Assembly (NCBI GenBank): GCA_019694955.1
Contig: JAIBAX010000005.1
Span: 62,001-126,000, forward strand
Direction of reading: 5' to 3'
Length of the DNA: 64,000 bases
Source of the DNA: Chitinophagales bacterium
GTDB lineage: Bacteria > Bacteroidota > Bacteroidia > Chitinophagales > JADIYW01
A program made the translations under genes and the position numbers. Positions 45,357 through 53,550 of the stretch are shown piece by piece. A model generated the notes under the pieces. It was not told where the DNA came from and made no database searches. It worked only from the letters and a program-made list of their open reading frames with translations. The number at the start of each line of letters is the position of its first letter. The stretch's first letter is position 1.

Positions 45357-46109
45357 ATGAGCCGAAAGATAACAAGTGTAATTATTGAAGACGAAGCTGC
45401 CGCTAGAGATGTGTTGAGGAATTACATCTCCAAATATTGTCCGCAAGTGGAGGTTTTGGGTGAAGCTGCCAATATTCGGGAAGCCGTGCCCCTCATCCAT
45501 GAACAGCGGCCACAATTGGTATTTTTGGACGTAGAAATGCCCTTCGGCAATGCCTTCGACGTATTAGAAGCCTGTAAAGACTGTTCCTTTAAGACCATTT
45601 TTGTTACGGCATTTTCCGAATATTCTTTGAAAGCACTGAACCAAAGTGCGGCATATTACTTGCTAAAGCCCGTAAGCATTGAGGAACTTATTATCGCCGT
45701 CAACAAAGTACAGGAAGAGATTTTGCAACAACAAGATTTCGACAGAAACAAGATCATTCTCCAGAATGCCCGAGAAGACAAACCCGGAAAGCAACAATTG
45801 GTATTGCCGACTTTAGATGGCTTTGAGGTGGTTTTATTGGAGAGCATCGTTCGATTCAAAGGCAATGGCAACTTTACGGATGTATTTCTAACAGACGGTA
45901 CAAAAAGAATGGTATGTCGATTTTTAAAGCATTTTTCCGAGATTTTATCACATCCCTTTATGCGGGTACACAAAACGCATATCATCAACACACAATTCGT
46001 AAAATCATACCATAAAGGTGGTGGCGGTTATGCAGTACTGCACGACAATACCGAAATAGAGATTTCACCCAACTATAAAGATGAATTTTTGAAGTTGTTT
46101 AAGCTTTAG
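45357..46109 (+). CDS. LytTR-type response regulator
   Basis: A 250-residue regulator: receiver domain (residues 1-120) with acidic pocket EDE at the start and phospho-acceptor Asp58 in LVFLDVEM, Thr in FVTAFSEYSLKAL and Lys in YLLKPVS. The LytTR DNA-binding domain (about 140-250) shows IVRFKGNGNFTDVFLTDG and FMRVHKTHIINTQFV. Such domains bind pairs of direct repeats spaced about 21 bp; the repeats at 43358-43390 fit. Confidence 0.95.
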   Translation: MSRKITSVIIEDEAAARDVLRNYISKYCPQVEVLGEAANIREAVPLIHEQRPQLVFLDVEMPFGNAFDVLEACKDCSFKTIFVTAFSEYSLKALNQSAAYYLLKPVSIEELIIAVNKVQEEILQQQDFDRNKIILQNAREDKPGKQQLVLPTLDGFEVVLLESIVRFKGNGNFTDVFLTDGTKRMVCRFLKHFSEILSHPFMRVHKTHIINTQFVKSYHKGGGGYAVLHDNTEIEISPNYKDEFLKLFKL

Positions 46110-46154
46110 TAGTATGGCGATGTTCGTATTGCGTATTGCGACATATTTTACATT

Positions 46155-46257
46155 TTTAATTTGGTTTTTTGGATGGTGGCTTTGAGCTATCAAGAGGATT
46201 GCAAACCCCCAATGTCCGCATTTCTAAATGCGCTTGCGCTGAACATGTCAAAGAGCT
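46155..46257. repeat. Diverged intergenic repeat, copy A
   Basis: Shares a common frame with copy B at 47011-47112: a T-rich start, TTTGAGCT, GGATTGCAAA, CCCCAATGTCC, ATGCGCTTGCGCTGAA, and AGAGCTA at the end. The two copies bracket the antitoxin/broken toxin pair. Confidence 0.6.
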
Positions 46258-46317
46258 ACGGGTTTTGTTTATTTTATTTTTACATAGAAGATAAATGATT
46301 TCTTGATATATCTTGTA

Positions 46318-46325
46318 TATATTTG
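46318..46325 (+). promoter_or_regulatory. -7 promoter element TATATTTG for the toxin-antitoxin pair
   Basis: A perfect TAnnTTTG 39 bp before the antitoxin ATG. No well-placed TTG is seen. Confidence 0.4.
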
Positions 46326-46364
46326 CTTTCAAAACCAAAAAAGCTTTTGCTAAATCTTAACAAC

Positions 46365-46592
46365 ATGAACAATTTACATGTAAACATCAACCTAAGCTTT
46401 CAGCAACTTGTAGAAGTAGTGAAGCAGTTATCGCCCTCTGAAAAACTTAAACTAAATGATGTGATTTGGGATGAAAGCGCTGAAATTCCTGCAGAACATC
46501 AAAAATTAGTTTTAGACAGAATAAAAGTAAGAAAAGCAAACCCAAGCAGAATGCTGGATTGGGATGAAGCTTCTAAAACCTTAAAGCCTTAA
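46365..46592 (+). CDS. Antitoxin-like small protein (addiction module component)
   Basis: A 75-residue protein: helix QQLVEVVKQLSPSEKLKLNDVI, then DESAEIPAEHQKLVLDRI and a C-terminal MLDWDEASKTL, a typical addiction-module antitoxin tail. Its stop overlaps or touches the ATG of the toxin reading frame at 46592. It is intact although its toxin is broken. The ATG at 46365 is chosen over an upstream in-frame start because of the domain boundary. Confidence 0.75.
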   Translation: MNNLHVNINLSFQQLVEVVKQLSPSEKLKLNDVIWDESAEIPAEHQKLVLDRIKVRKANPSRMLDWDEASKTLKP

Positions 46593-46900
46593 TGAATACC
46601 TATAAACTCAAAATTGACGAAGAGGCATTACAGGATATTCAAAAGGTTACCGACTGATATAATAAGCAATTGCAGGGTTTAGGTACTCGATTTCAAAAGC
46701 AAGTGAAAACCCAAATAAATGCTCTAAAAAAAGATGCTCTTTTGTATACCAAACGTTATGCAGATGTACGCTGTATACTCATTAAAAAATTTCCATTCTT
46801 AGTGCATTTTACCGTGGATGAAAAACAACTCATCGTTGAAGTATTTGCCGTAATTCACACCAGTAGAAACCCTACAATTTGGGAAGTAAAAAGAAGGTAA
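46592..46900 (+). pseudogene. RelE/ParE-like toxin broken by an in-frame TGA
   Basis: ATG at 46592 begins MNTYKLKIDEEALQDIQKVTD, a RelE/ParE N-terminus. Then TGA (46655-46657) stands where such toxins commonly have Trp (D-W-Y-N), and the same frame continues YNKQLQGLGTRFQKQV, VRCILIKKFPFLVHF and EVFAVIHTSRNPTIW, a complete C-terminal part. A single TGG to TGA change explains it. The antitoxin is intact, so inactivation of the toxin should be harmless to the cell. Confidence 0.8.
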
Positions 46901-47010
46901 ATTAAAAATCAGGCTTGGCTCTAAGTTGCAGACTTATAGCAGCACTTAAGTAAACTATTGCAGAATATCTACATTTCCATTTAGTACAGATTTATGCACT
47001 TTCTTACCCT

Positions 47011-47112
47011 TTTTATTTGATTTTTAGGATAGTAACTTTGAGCTGTGACGGGGATTGCAAATCCCCAATGTCCCTTCGACATGCGCTTGCGCTGAAAATG
47101 TAGCAGAGCTAA
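47011..47112. repeat. Diverged intergenic repeat, copy B
   Basis: Direct-orientation relative of copy A at 46155-46257. Contains the perfect hairpin GGGGATT-GCA-AATCCCC (47051-47067) and the self-complementary GCGCTTGCGC-like segment. Bracketing of a toxin-antitoxin cassette suggests that the unit 46155-47112 moved or expanded together; no transposase is present. Confidence 0.6.
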
Positions 47113-47123
47113 GCTTATGCGGT

Positions 47124-47573
47124 TTAATTAATGGCATTTACTAAACCACCTCTTGATTTTATTAATTGGATTGTGTTTTTGATTGCATTGCTCTTTGCTT
47201 TATCCGTTTTCTCTAATACATCACTATATGAATTTAAAATATCTTCCATTTTTGCATTAAGATGCTCTAGGCTTATAGCATTTATTCTGCCCTCGCTCAT
47301 TAAATAGTAATATGTGTGTAATTGATATAGCAGCGTATCTGCATGTTGGAAAGATTCTAAATTGGATGCAAAAGTTAGTTCTCTTATCATTTGTTCTATC
47401 CCACTATTAACGTAATTTACTCCTTTAACTTCTTGTAAAGGCAAAATGCAGTTAATCCAAGAACTAATCACAGAATGTTCTCCGTAATCTCTATCTACGA
47501 CAAAATATTTTTCTTGTCCCAAAGCAAATTTTAATAATTCATTTTTCTCTATAGCTTCTTCAAACAAATTCAT
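47124..47573 (-). CDS. Hypothetical protein, possible immunity partner
   Basis: A 149-residue soluble helical protein (MNLFEEAIEKNELLKFALGQ, SSWINCILPLQEVKGVNYV, ADTLLYQLHTYYYLMSEGR). I know no family. Its ATG overlaps the stop of the frame upstream (TAATG at 47571-47575), the coupling typical of toxin-immunity pairs. It is the partner of a broken frame and sits in the decaying patch. Confidence 0.5.
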   Translation of the reverse strand: MNLFEEAIEKNELLKFALGQEKYFVVDRDYGEHSVISSWINCILPLQEVKGVNYVNSGIEQMIRELTFASNLESFQHADTLLYQLHTYYYLMSEGRINAISLEHLNAKMEDILNSYSDVLEKTDKAKSNAIKNTIQLIKSRGGLVNAIN

Positions 47574-47905
47574 TACTTAATCTTTTCCCATTTATTAGGG
47601 AGGTAATTTAACAATTGATTCATATTTTTATTCTGAATAACATTTTCTGCTCATATTAATGATGCTTCTGCTGTACCACTTTTCGTATAACCACCAGAAA
47701 CCCATTCTCCTACTATAGCACCTCCTTCATTTCCATTAGATATATCAAAGCTAAATCTAGCATCAATTTTTATGTAGTAGATTCCCTCGGTAACTAGGTT
47801 TGTATTTAATCCTAAATTCAATTCGTCTCGTAATACAGCACAATCCTTTCCTTGTGCTTTATATTTAGCAATCACAACACCTCTGAGTAGTATCATTTTT
47901 GCCAC
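47573..47905 (-). pseudogene. Unrecognised small protein broken by an in-frame TGA
   Basis: The frame starts at 47905 (GTG) or 47896 (ATG) and reads 84 codons, ending GTAEASLI before TGA at 47651-47653. It then continues in the same frame AENVIQNKNMNQLL and LPNKWEKIK to a TAA that overlaps the ATG of the next gene. A TGG to TGA change is again the simplest explanation. It may be the end of a polymorphic toxin; no family is recognised. Its start overlaps a 19 bp dispersed repeat (TTTTTGCCACGAATGCACG) also found at 6247-6265. Confidence 0.5.
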
Positions 47906-48028
47906 GAATGCACGGATAAGTTTTTAGGTTTGGGGTGATAAGGCATTAGTAGGCGGACTGTGTTCTGTGTTCTGTTTGCAAAACCGCTGTGAACTGTGTA
48001 CAAATAACGTTAGCTTACTAACGCTTTC

Positions 48029-48565
48029 CTATCTACTATTCAATCTAAAATGTTTGGAATAAGATTGCTTTACCTCATCATCAGACACCAACCACGACAT
48101 GCTCATTCTTTTTGGCACTACAACGACTTCAACTTCTGTATATGTGCCAAAAACACGATCCCAAAACCTTGTTGTTACACCGTGATTCATACTTGGGTCA
48201 TGAAAATGGTGGTAAAAATGATGCTTCCTCAATACAATAAAGGGTTTTGCAATTGGCTCCGTTTGGTGGTAGCGGTAATGTGTCCTTTCATACAGAAAGT
48301 ACATACCCATGAACCCAACAATGAAAGATACCGCATTTAATGCGGAGAGAAATACATCCAACAGTAAAAACAATGCTATGGAGACAAGCATTGCCGCCAC
48401 AACCTTTTTATATACCGGCGCAAAATAATCGGCTTTTGCGTGATGCATCTTATGCTCTGCCTTAAAAAAATTCTTCCCTTTGTGTACATGCCCTAAAAAA
48501 CGATGCAATACATACTCCATAAATGTCCAAAAGAAAATGCCCGCAATACATAAAAACAACCACAT
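48029..48565 (-). CDS. Fatty acid hydroxylase/sterol desaturase family membrane protein
   Basis: A 178-residue diiron membrane enzyme. The histidine clusters are intact: HRFLGHVH, HKMHH, HYRYH, and HHFYHHFHDPSMNHGVTT. Four hydrophobic segments alternate with them. Family members hydroxylate or desaturate lipids such as fatty acids, sphingolipids or carotenoids; the size suits a beta-carotene- or fatty acid 2-hydroxylase-like protein. The substrate is unknown. Confidence 0.88.
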   Translation of the reverse strand: MWLFLCIAGIFFWTFMEYVLHRFLGHVHKGKNFFKAEHKMHHAKADYFAPVYKKVVAAMLVSIALFLLLDVFLSALNAVSFIVGFMGMYFLYERTHYRYHQTEPIAKPFIVLRKHHFYHHFHDPSMNHGVTTRFWDRVFGTYTEVEVVVVPKRMSMSWLVSDDEVKQSYSKHFRLNSR

Positions 48566-48696
48566 GACTTTGAAATTTTAATTAGAATAAAAGTACAAAA
48601 CAAAAAAACACCTTTGCAGACATTAACAATAATTTATCAAAATGACGCTAATAAAGCCCTTCAACATTATTTTATCATTAACCACCTGTGCAAATA

Positions 48697-48725
48697 TTGA
48701 CTTTTTGATTTTTCTACTATCTTTG
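48697..48725 (+). promoter_or_regulatory. Promoter of the trp operon
   Basis: TTG (48697-48699), an 18 bp spacer, and TATCTTTG (48718-48725), a textbook Bacteroidota promoter. The leader peptide ATG is six bases downstream, so the leader RNA should be nearly leaderless. Confidence 0.65.
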
Positions 48726-48730
48726 TCAAT

Positions 48731-48772
48731 ATGAATACTGTTCAAATCTATTGGCGTTGGTGGTCGGCTTAA
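48731..48772 (+). CDS. trpL: trp operon leader peptide
   Basis: A 13-codon ORF, MNTVQIYWRWWSA then TAA, with three Trp codons in a row of four (W-R-W-W). Function is inferred from composition, the promoter directly upstream and the attenuator directly downstream. Confidence 0.9.
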   Translation: MNTVQIYWRWWSA

Positions 48773-48776
48773 GATA

Positions 48777-48838
48777 GCGTGACTGGCAATGCCATAATAA
48801 AAATATAAGGCTCGCAGTCACGCGAGCCTTTTTATTTT
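48777..48838 (+). terminator. trp attenuator: terminator and mutually exclusive antiterminator
   Basis: The terminator is a perfect 9 bp stem (AAGGCTCGC at 48807-48815 with 48822-48830), a 6-base loop and a T-rich tail. The alternative is a perfect 9 bp pairing of GCGTGACTG (48777-48785), five bases after the leader stop, with CAGTCACGC (48815-48823), which destroys the terminator. A ribosome at the leader stop would mask 48777-48785 and allow termination; one stalled at the Trp codons would not. Confidence 0.92.
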
Positions 48839-48872
48839 AAACGGTATTCATGACAAATATTAAAAATTACAC

Positions 48873-50264
48873 ATGAAAAAAAAGCTTTATAGCACCTATA
48901 AAAAATTTCTTGCAGACACGCTCACGCCTGTAAGCATTTACCTGAATATAAGGAAGGAAAAGAATGCCTTCCTTTTAGAAAGTTCTGATTATCATGGCGA
49001 TGAACACAATTATTCATTTATCTGTTTCAATCCATTGGCTGAATTCAAATTGAATCATGACATCTTTACTTATACCACTCAAGGAAACACCACCACACAA
49101 AAGATAGCTAAAAACGAACTCATTTCCGTCGTAGAGCAAGTCTTATCAGATTATGACATCATCAAATACTTTGATTTCCCCTTTATTACAAATGGCTTCT
49201 TTGGGTATATTGCCTATGATACGGTCCAATATTTTGAAGACATACAGCTTGCTCACCCACAACCGGAAATTCCCTTATTGCAATATTTTTTGTTTGAATA
49301 CATTATAGCTTTCAATCATTTCAATCACGAACTATATATTTTTAAAAACAGCTTCTCTATTGCATCTGATGGTGATTTAGATGAAGTATTTGAAGATATT
49401 TGCGCCACGAGAATAAACAGAAAAGGTTTTAGGAAAACCGATGAACGAAAATCTAATCTCTCACCGGAAGCCTATTTGGAGATGGTAAAGAAAGGCATTC
49501 AGCATTGTTATCGTGGCGATGTATTCCAAATTGTACTGTCCAGATGTTTCGAGCAAGGCTTTGAAGGAGACGATTTCAAGTTGTATCGTGCACTCCGCTC
49601 CATCAATCCTTCACCCTACTTATTTTATTTTGATTTGGGCGATTTCCACCTGTTGGGTTCCTCACCGGAGGCGCAACTCATCATCAACAAAAACAAAGTC
49701 ACCATTCATCCTATTGCAGGCACCTTTAGGCGAACAGGAGATGATGTTCGTGACCTTGAATTATCCAAGAAATTAGAGCAAGATCCAAAAGAAAATGCCG
49801 AACACGTTATGCTGGTCGATCTTGCCAGAAACGACCTGAGCAGAAACGGAAAAAACGTTACCGTAGAAGTCTATCGTGAGGTACAGTTTTATTCTCATGT
49901 CATACATTTAGTGTCGAAAGTAACTGCCGAAATTCCGGAACACACCGCAAAATTCAAATTGGTAGGAGATACATTTCCGGCAGGAACGCTGAGTGGTGCG
50001 CCAAAGTATAAAGCCATGCAACTCATCGACGCATTAGAACCGACAGGAAGAGGATTCTATGGTGGTTGTATTGGTCACCTCAACTTCAATGGCGATTTCA
50101 ATTCTGCCATCATGATACGCACCTTTTTAAGTAAAGACAATACATTGATTTATCAGGCAGGAGCGGGTGTTGTTGCAGACTCTATTCCGGAAAGTGAATT
50201 GCAGGAAGTAGAAAATAAATTGGCAGCACTGAATAAAGCCATCGATTTAGCAGAAAAAATATAA
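48873..50264 (+). CDS. trpE: Anthranilate synthase component I
   Basis: Makes anthranilate from chorismate with TrpG. The 463 residues show the feedback site LLESS near residue 35, and the chorismate-binding C-terminal domain with FQIVLSRCFEQ, LGSSPEAQLI, HPIAGTFRRTGD, DLARNDLSR and GAGVVADSIPE. Feedback by tryptophan is expected from the LLES motif. First structural gene after the attenuator. Confidence 0.97.
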   Translation: MKKKLYSTYKKFLADTLTPVSIYLNIRKEKNAFLLESSDYHGDEHNYSFICFNPLAEFKLNHDIFTYTTQGNTTTQKIAKNELISVVEQVLSDYDIIKYFDFPFITNGFFGYIAYDTVQYFEDIQLAHPQPEIPLLQYFLFEYIIAFNHFNHELYIFKNSFSIASDGDLDEVFEDICATRINRKGFRKTDERKSNLSPEAYLEMVKKGIQHCYRGDVFQIVLSRCFEQGFEGDDFKLYRALRSINPSPYLFYFDLGDFHLLGSSPEAQLIINKNKVTIHPIAGTFRRTGDDVRDLELSKKLEQDPKENAEHVMLVDLARNDLSRNGKNVTVEVYREVQFYSHVIHLVSKVTAEIPEHTAKFKLVGDTFPAGTLSGAPKYKAMQLIDALEPTGRGFYGGCIGHLNFNGDFNSAIMIRTFLSKDNTLIYQAGAGVVADSIPESELQEVENKLAALNKAIDLAEKI

Positions 50265-50273
50265 TTCTAAAAC

Positions 50274-50858
50274 ATGTACGATTCAGATATGGCAAATAAT
50301 AAAATACTGTTATTAGACAACTACGATTCTTTCACCTATAACTTAGTACATTATGTAGAAGCATTGGGGTATGAAACAGAAGTATTCCGAAATGATAAGA
50401 TTACCTTAGAAGAAGTGGATCGCTACCAAACGATTATCTTATCTCCCGGTCCAGGAATTCCGGAAGAAGCAGGCATTTTGATGGCGCTAATAGAAAAATA
50501 TGCACCTACAAAAAAAATATTAGGTGTTTGCCTTGGGCATCAGGCCATTGGGCAAGTTTTTGGTGCGGCATTGTATAATATCGGAAAAGTTGTGCATGGC
50601 AAAGCTAAAAACACGCTTATCACAAAAGAAGATTGTATATTTACAGGTATTGAAAGTGGCTTTGCAACCGGAAGATATCATTCTTGGGCCATCCGCAATG
50701 TTGTCGAACCTTTGGAAGTAATTGCTGTTGATGAAGATAATATTGTAATGGCCATCAGGCATAAAGCCTATAACCTTCGGGGAGTGCAGTTTCATCCCGA
50801 ATCAGTGATGTCACCAGAGGGAAAGCTGCTTTTAAAGAATTGGCTGGAACTTTGTTAG
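50274..50858 (+). CDS. trpG: Anthranilate synthase component II (glutamine amidotransferase)
   Basis: Supplies ammonia to TrpE. Class I amidotransferase with nucleophile Cys in LGVCLGHQAIG and His/Glu in GVQFHPESVMSPEG. The protein is 194 residues from ATG 50274; an ATG at 50289 (MANNKILLL) fits the family start better and is equally possible. No fused TrpD domain. It starts 9 bp after trpE. Confidence 0.96.
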   Translation: MYDSDMANNKILLLDNYDSFTYNLVHYVEALGYETEVFRNDKITLEEVDRYQTIILSPGPGIPEEAGILMALIEKYAPTKKILGVCLGHQAIGQVFGAALYNIGKVVHGKAKNTLITKEDCIFTGIESGFATGRYHSWAIRNVVEPLEVIAVDEDNIVMAIRHKAYNLRGVQFHPESVMSPEGKLLLKNWLELC

Positions 50859-50867
50859 AGAATAAAG

Positions 50868-51734
50868 ATGAAAGACTGTTATACAAATATGAACCGACTT
50901 TTTAAAACATGGTTGATGATGACTATTGGATTATGTTCATGGCAGAATACAGTCTTGGGACAAGATCAGAATAGATATCTTGGCATTTGGGATTTACAAA
51001 CCAATAATGACAAAATACAGGCTACCCTATTTGTTCCACCCTTTAAAAATGATTCTTCTAAAGCCAACATAAAATTTTATGGCGCACATGCCGGACTTCG
51101 CATTGCCTGCACCGTCCTTAAAAAAGAAACAGCTATTTCCATCAAAGTAGATTCCTTAATTGCAGAAGATATAAATAAGAAATTTCCTACTAACTTCATC
51201 ACTGAGTTACCAGGCTTGTATTTATTCACTGATTCATTTATCAATAATAATTATAATGCCAAATACAGATTCCATCTTTTGGAGAAAATAATCCACGGAA
51301 AAGATACCATCGTTTGGATGAAAAAATTGGAAAAGATTGAACCGGGAAACACGCCAAAAACAGATACCGCCGGAACGTGGTTATCTGAGTTAGAAAGGAA
51401 ACAACCCGTTATTAAAAGCATTACCGTCTACCGAAAAAATATAGAACTTGAACTTTGGGACCATAATGAGGAAGATGGCGATACCATTTCCATCAAACTT
51501 AACGACAAATGGGTATTACAAGAGTTTCCTTTAAAAAAAGAAAAATATAAGTTCACCATAGTACTGGAAAACAAAAACAATGTATTGCTGATGTTTGCAG
51601 AAAATTTAGGCAGCATTCCTCCCAATACAGCATCCATATCTGTATTTGATGGCATTCAGAAACAATATGCAAAAGTAAATTCCGATTTTACAAAAAGCGA
51701 ATCACTAAGAATAGAACTTTACGGAGGAAAATAA
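50868..51734 (+). CDS. Exported protein of unknown function inside the trp operon
   Basis: A 288-residue protein with a signal peptide (LFKTWLMMTIGLCSWQNTVLG); a start at 50889 (MNRLFK) is likely. Residues 30-160 are unrecognised. The C-terminal 100 residues (LELWDHNEEDGDTISIKLN, then LMFAENLGSIPPNTASISVF) form a beta domain seen in several secreted proteins of the phylum, in which the AENLG and PPNTA pieces recur. It sits between trpG and trpD with gaps of 9 and 5 bp, so it must be co-transcribed with the trp genes, though no role in tryptophan synthesis is evident. Confidence 0.78.
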   Translation: MKDCYTNMNRLFKTWLMMTIGLCSWQNTVLGQDQNRYLGIWDLQTNNDKIQATLFVPPFKNDSSKANIKFYGAHAGLRIACTVLKKETAISIKVDSLIAEDINKKFPTNFITELPGLYLFTDSFINNNYNAKYRFHLLEKIIHGKDTIVWMKKLEKIEPGNTPKTDTAGTWLSELERKQPVIKSITVYRKNIELELWDHNEEDGDTISIKLNDKWVLQEFPLKKEKYKFTIVLENKNNVLLMFAENLGSIPPNTASISVFDGIQKQYAKVNSDFTKSESLRIELYGGK

Positions 51735-51739
51735 CAAAT

Positions 51740-52732
51740 ATGAAAACCATCTTACAAAAAATCTATGAAGAAGCAGTGCTGAGTTATGATCAAGCTTACG
51801 ATACCATGTCTGCAATCACAGCCTTGCGCTTTTCTAATGAAGAAATCGCCGCATTTCTTTCTGCCTTTAACATGAGGATGCCGACAACAGATGAATTCAA
51901 GGGTTTCCGGCAAGCCATACTCGACAAAGCCATTACGATCCGTTTTTCGCAACCTACCATTGATGTCTGCGGAACGGGAGGCGATGGCAAAAACACGTTC
52001 AACATCTCTACATTAGCCGCCTTTATTGCAGCAGGCGCAGGTGTTTATGTTGCAAAACATGGCAATTACGCCGCCAGTTCAGTATCAGGATCTTCCAATG
52101 TTTTAGAGAACCTAGGCATTCAACTTACTAACCAGCAAGATAAAATCATTGAGGGCTTGGAGGAATGTAAGATTGCTATTTTACATGCACCTTACTTTCA
52201 TCCTTCATTAAAAAATGTTGCGCCCATCAGAAAAGCTATCGGTGTAAAAACAGTATTCAACTTGCTAGGTCCGGTTGTAAATCCTATGTTGCCAGAATTT
52301 CAAATGACGGGTGTTGCCAACCTAAAAATCGCCCAATTGTATCGTGATTTACTCAGAGAAGTCGGCGTTGGCTTTGCATTGGTACACGGGTTAGAAGGAT
52401 ATGACGAAGTGTCGCTGACGTGTTCGACAAAAATTATTTATAAGGACATTGATATCGAACTCGACCCATCTTCGTTCGGCTCGCGAACATTGCAACAGAA
52501 CGAAATATTTGGTGGAGAAACGCCACAAGAAGCCGCTAACATTTTCATGAATATTATTTCTGGGAAAGGTACAGAAGCGCAAAACAATGTAGTATGTGCG
52601 AACGCCTCTATAGCCATTGCATTATATAAGAAGCTGGACTTAAAATCAGCCCTTCAAGAAGCTAGGGAGAGCCTTGCTCAGCTGGCGGCTTTAGATAGTT
52701 TTGAAAAATTAAAAAGTATTTACAACGCGTGA
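51740..52732 (+). CDS. trpD: Anthranilate phosphoribosyltransferase
   Basis: Couples anthranilate to PRPP. The 330 residues show the PRPP site IDVCGTGGDGKNTFNIST, then KHGNYAASSVSGSSNVLENLG, and LLGPVVNPMLPEFQMTGV. The length is normal. Its TGA overlaps the GTG start of trpC by 4 bp. Confidence 0.97.
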   Translation: MKTILQKIYEEAVLSYDQAYDTMSAITALRFSNEEIAAFLSAFNMRMPTTDEFKGFRQAILDKAITIRFSQPTIDVCGTGGDGKNTFNISTLAAFIAAGAGVYVAKHGNYAASSVSGSSNVLENLGIQLTNQQDKIIEGLEECKIAILHAPYFHPSLKNVAPIRKAIGVKTVFNLLGPVVNPMLPEFQMTGVANLKIAQLYRDLLREVGVGFALVHGLEGYDEVSLTCSTKIIYKDIDIELDPSSFGSRTLQQNEIFGGETPQEAANIFMNIISGKGTEAQNNVVCANASIAIALYKKLDLKSALQEARESLAQLAALDSFEKLKSIYNA

Positions 52733-53550
52733 AAAACATTTTAGATACCATTGTCGCCAGAAAATGGGTGGAAATAAGACAAGCAAAGGAAAACATTTCA
52801 ACAAAAGAACTGGAAAGCGCCATTGCCTTTGAAACACCTACAATATCCTTTGCAAAAACATTGGCAAATAGCCATCACGATACAGGTATTATTGCAGAAT
52901 TCAAAAGAAAATCTCCGTCAAAAGGTATTTTTAATGCGCATGCACAGCCTGAAATCATTTGCCCTGGATATGAAACTGCCGGGGCGACCGCCTGCTCCAT
53001 TCTAACAGATACCGACTTTTTTGGCGGTGGAAAAGAAGACCTTATCACTGCACGACCACTGGTTCACATACCCCTTCTTAGAAAAGATTTCATGGTAGAT
53101 GAATATCAATTCATAGAAGCAAAATCTTGGGGAGCCGATATCGTATTATTGATTGCAGCCATCCTGACTCCTAAAAGAACGGTAGAATTAGCAGCCTTTG
53201 CCAAAAGCCTTGGACTTCAGGTACTATTGGAATTACACGATGAAAACGAACTGCAAAATGTCAATCAATATGTTGATTTGGTGGGAATAAACAATAGAAA
53301 CCTCAAAAATTTCGAAGTGGACATAGAACGCTCTGCACGAATGGCAGAGCAACTTAACAAAAATTATATACTGGTAGCCGAAAGTGGTATTGCATCACCA
53401 GAAACAATTACTTATTTTCGTGGATTCGGATTTAAAGCATTCTTAATGGGAGAAACCTTCATGAAAGAAGATGACCCTGCAAATGCTTGCCGGAAGTTTA
53501 TCAAATCCATAAAAGAAGTATCTAATGCTGCCAACCTTACGTCAAGTTAA
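52729..53550 (+). CDS. trpC: Indole-3-glycerol phosphate synthase
   Basis: Closes the indole ring. The 273-residue TIM barrel shows IIAEFKRKSPSKG (catalytic Lys), LLRKDFMVDEYQ, LVGINNRNLKNFEVD and VAESGIASPETI. It starts with GTG. The 3' end overlaps the next gene by 26 bp. Not fused to TrpF. Confidence 0.96.
   Translation: MKNILDTIVARKWVEIRQAKENISTKELESAIAFETPTISFAKTLANSHHDTGIIAEFKRKSPSKGIFNAHAQPEIICPGYETAGATACSILTDTDFFGGGKEDLITARPLVHIPLLRKDFMVDEYQFIEAKSWGADIVLLIAAILTPKRTVELAAFAKSLGLQVLLELHDENELQNVNQYVDLVGINNRNLKNFEVDIERSARMAEQLNKNYILVAESGIASPETITYFRGFGFKAFLMGETFMKEDDPANACRKFIKSIKEVSNAANLTSS

Noticed and set aside
46592-47905. TGA read as tryptophan (recoding)
   Set aside because: TGA is a normal stop in several genes of the window, for example trpD and hisD; the two in-frame TGA codons are better explained as mutations in a decaying patch.
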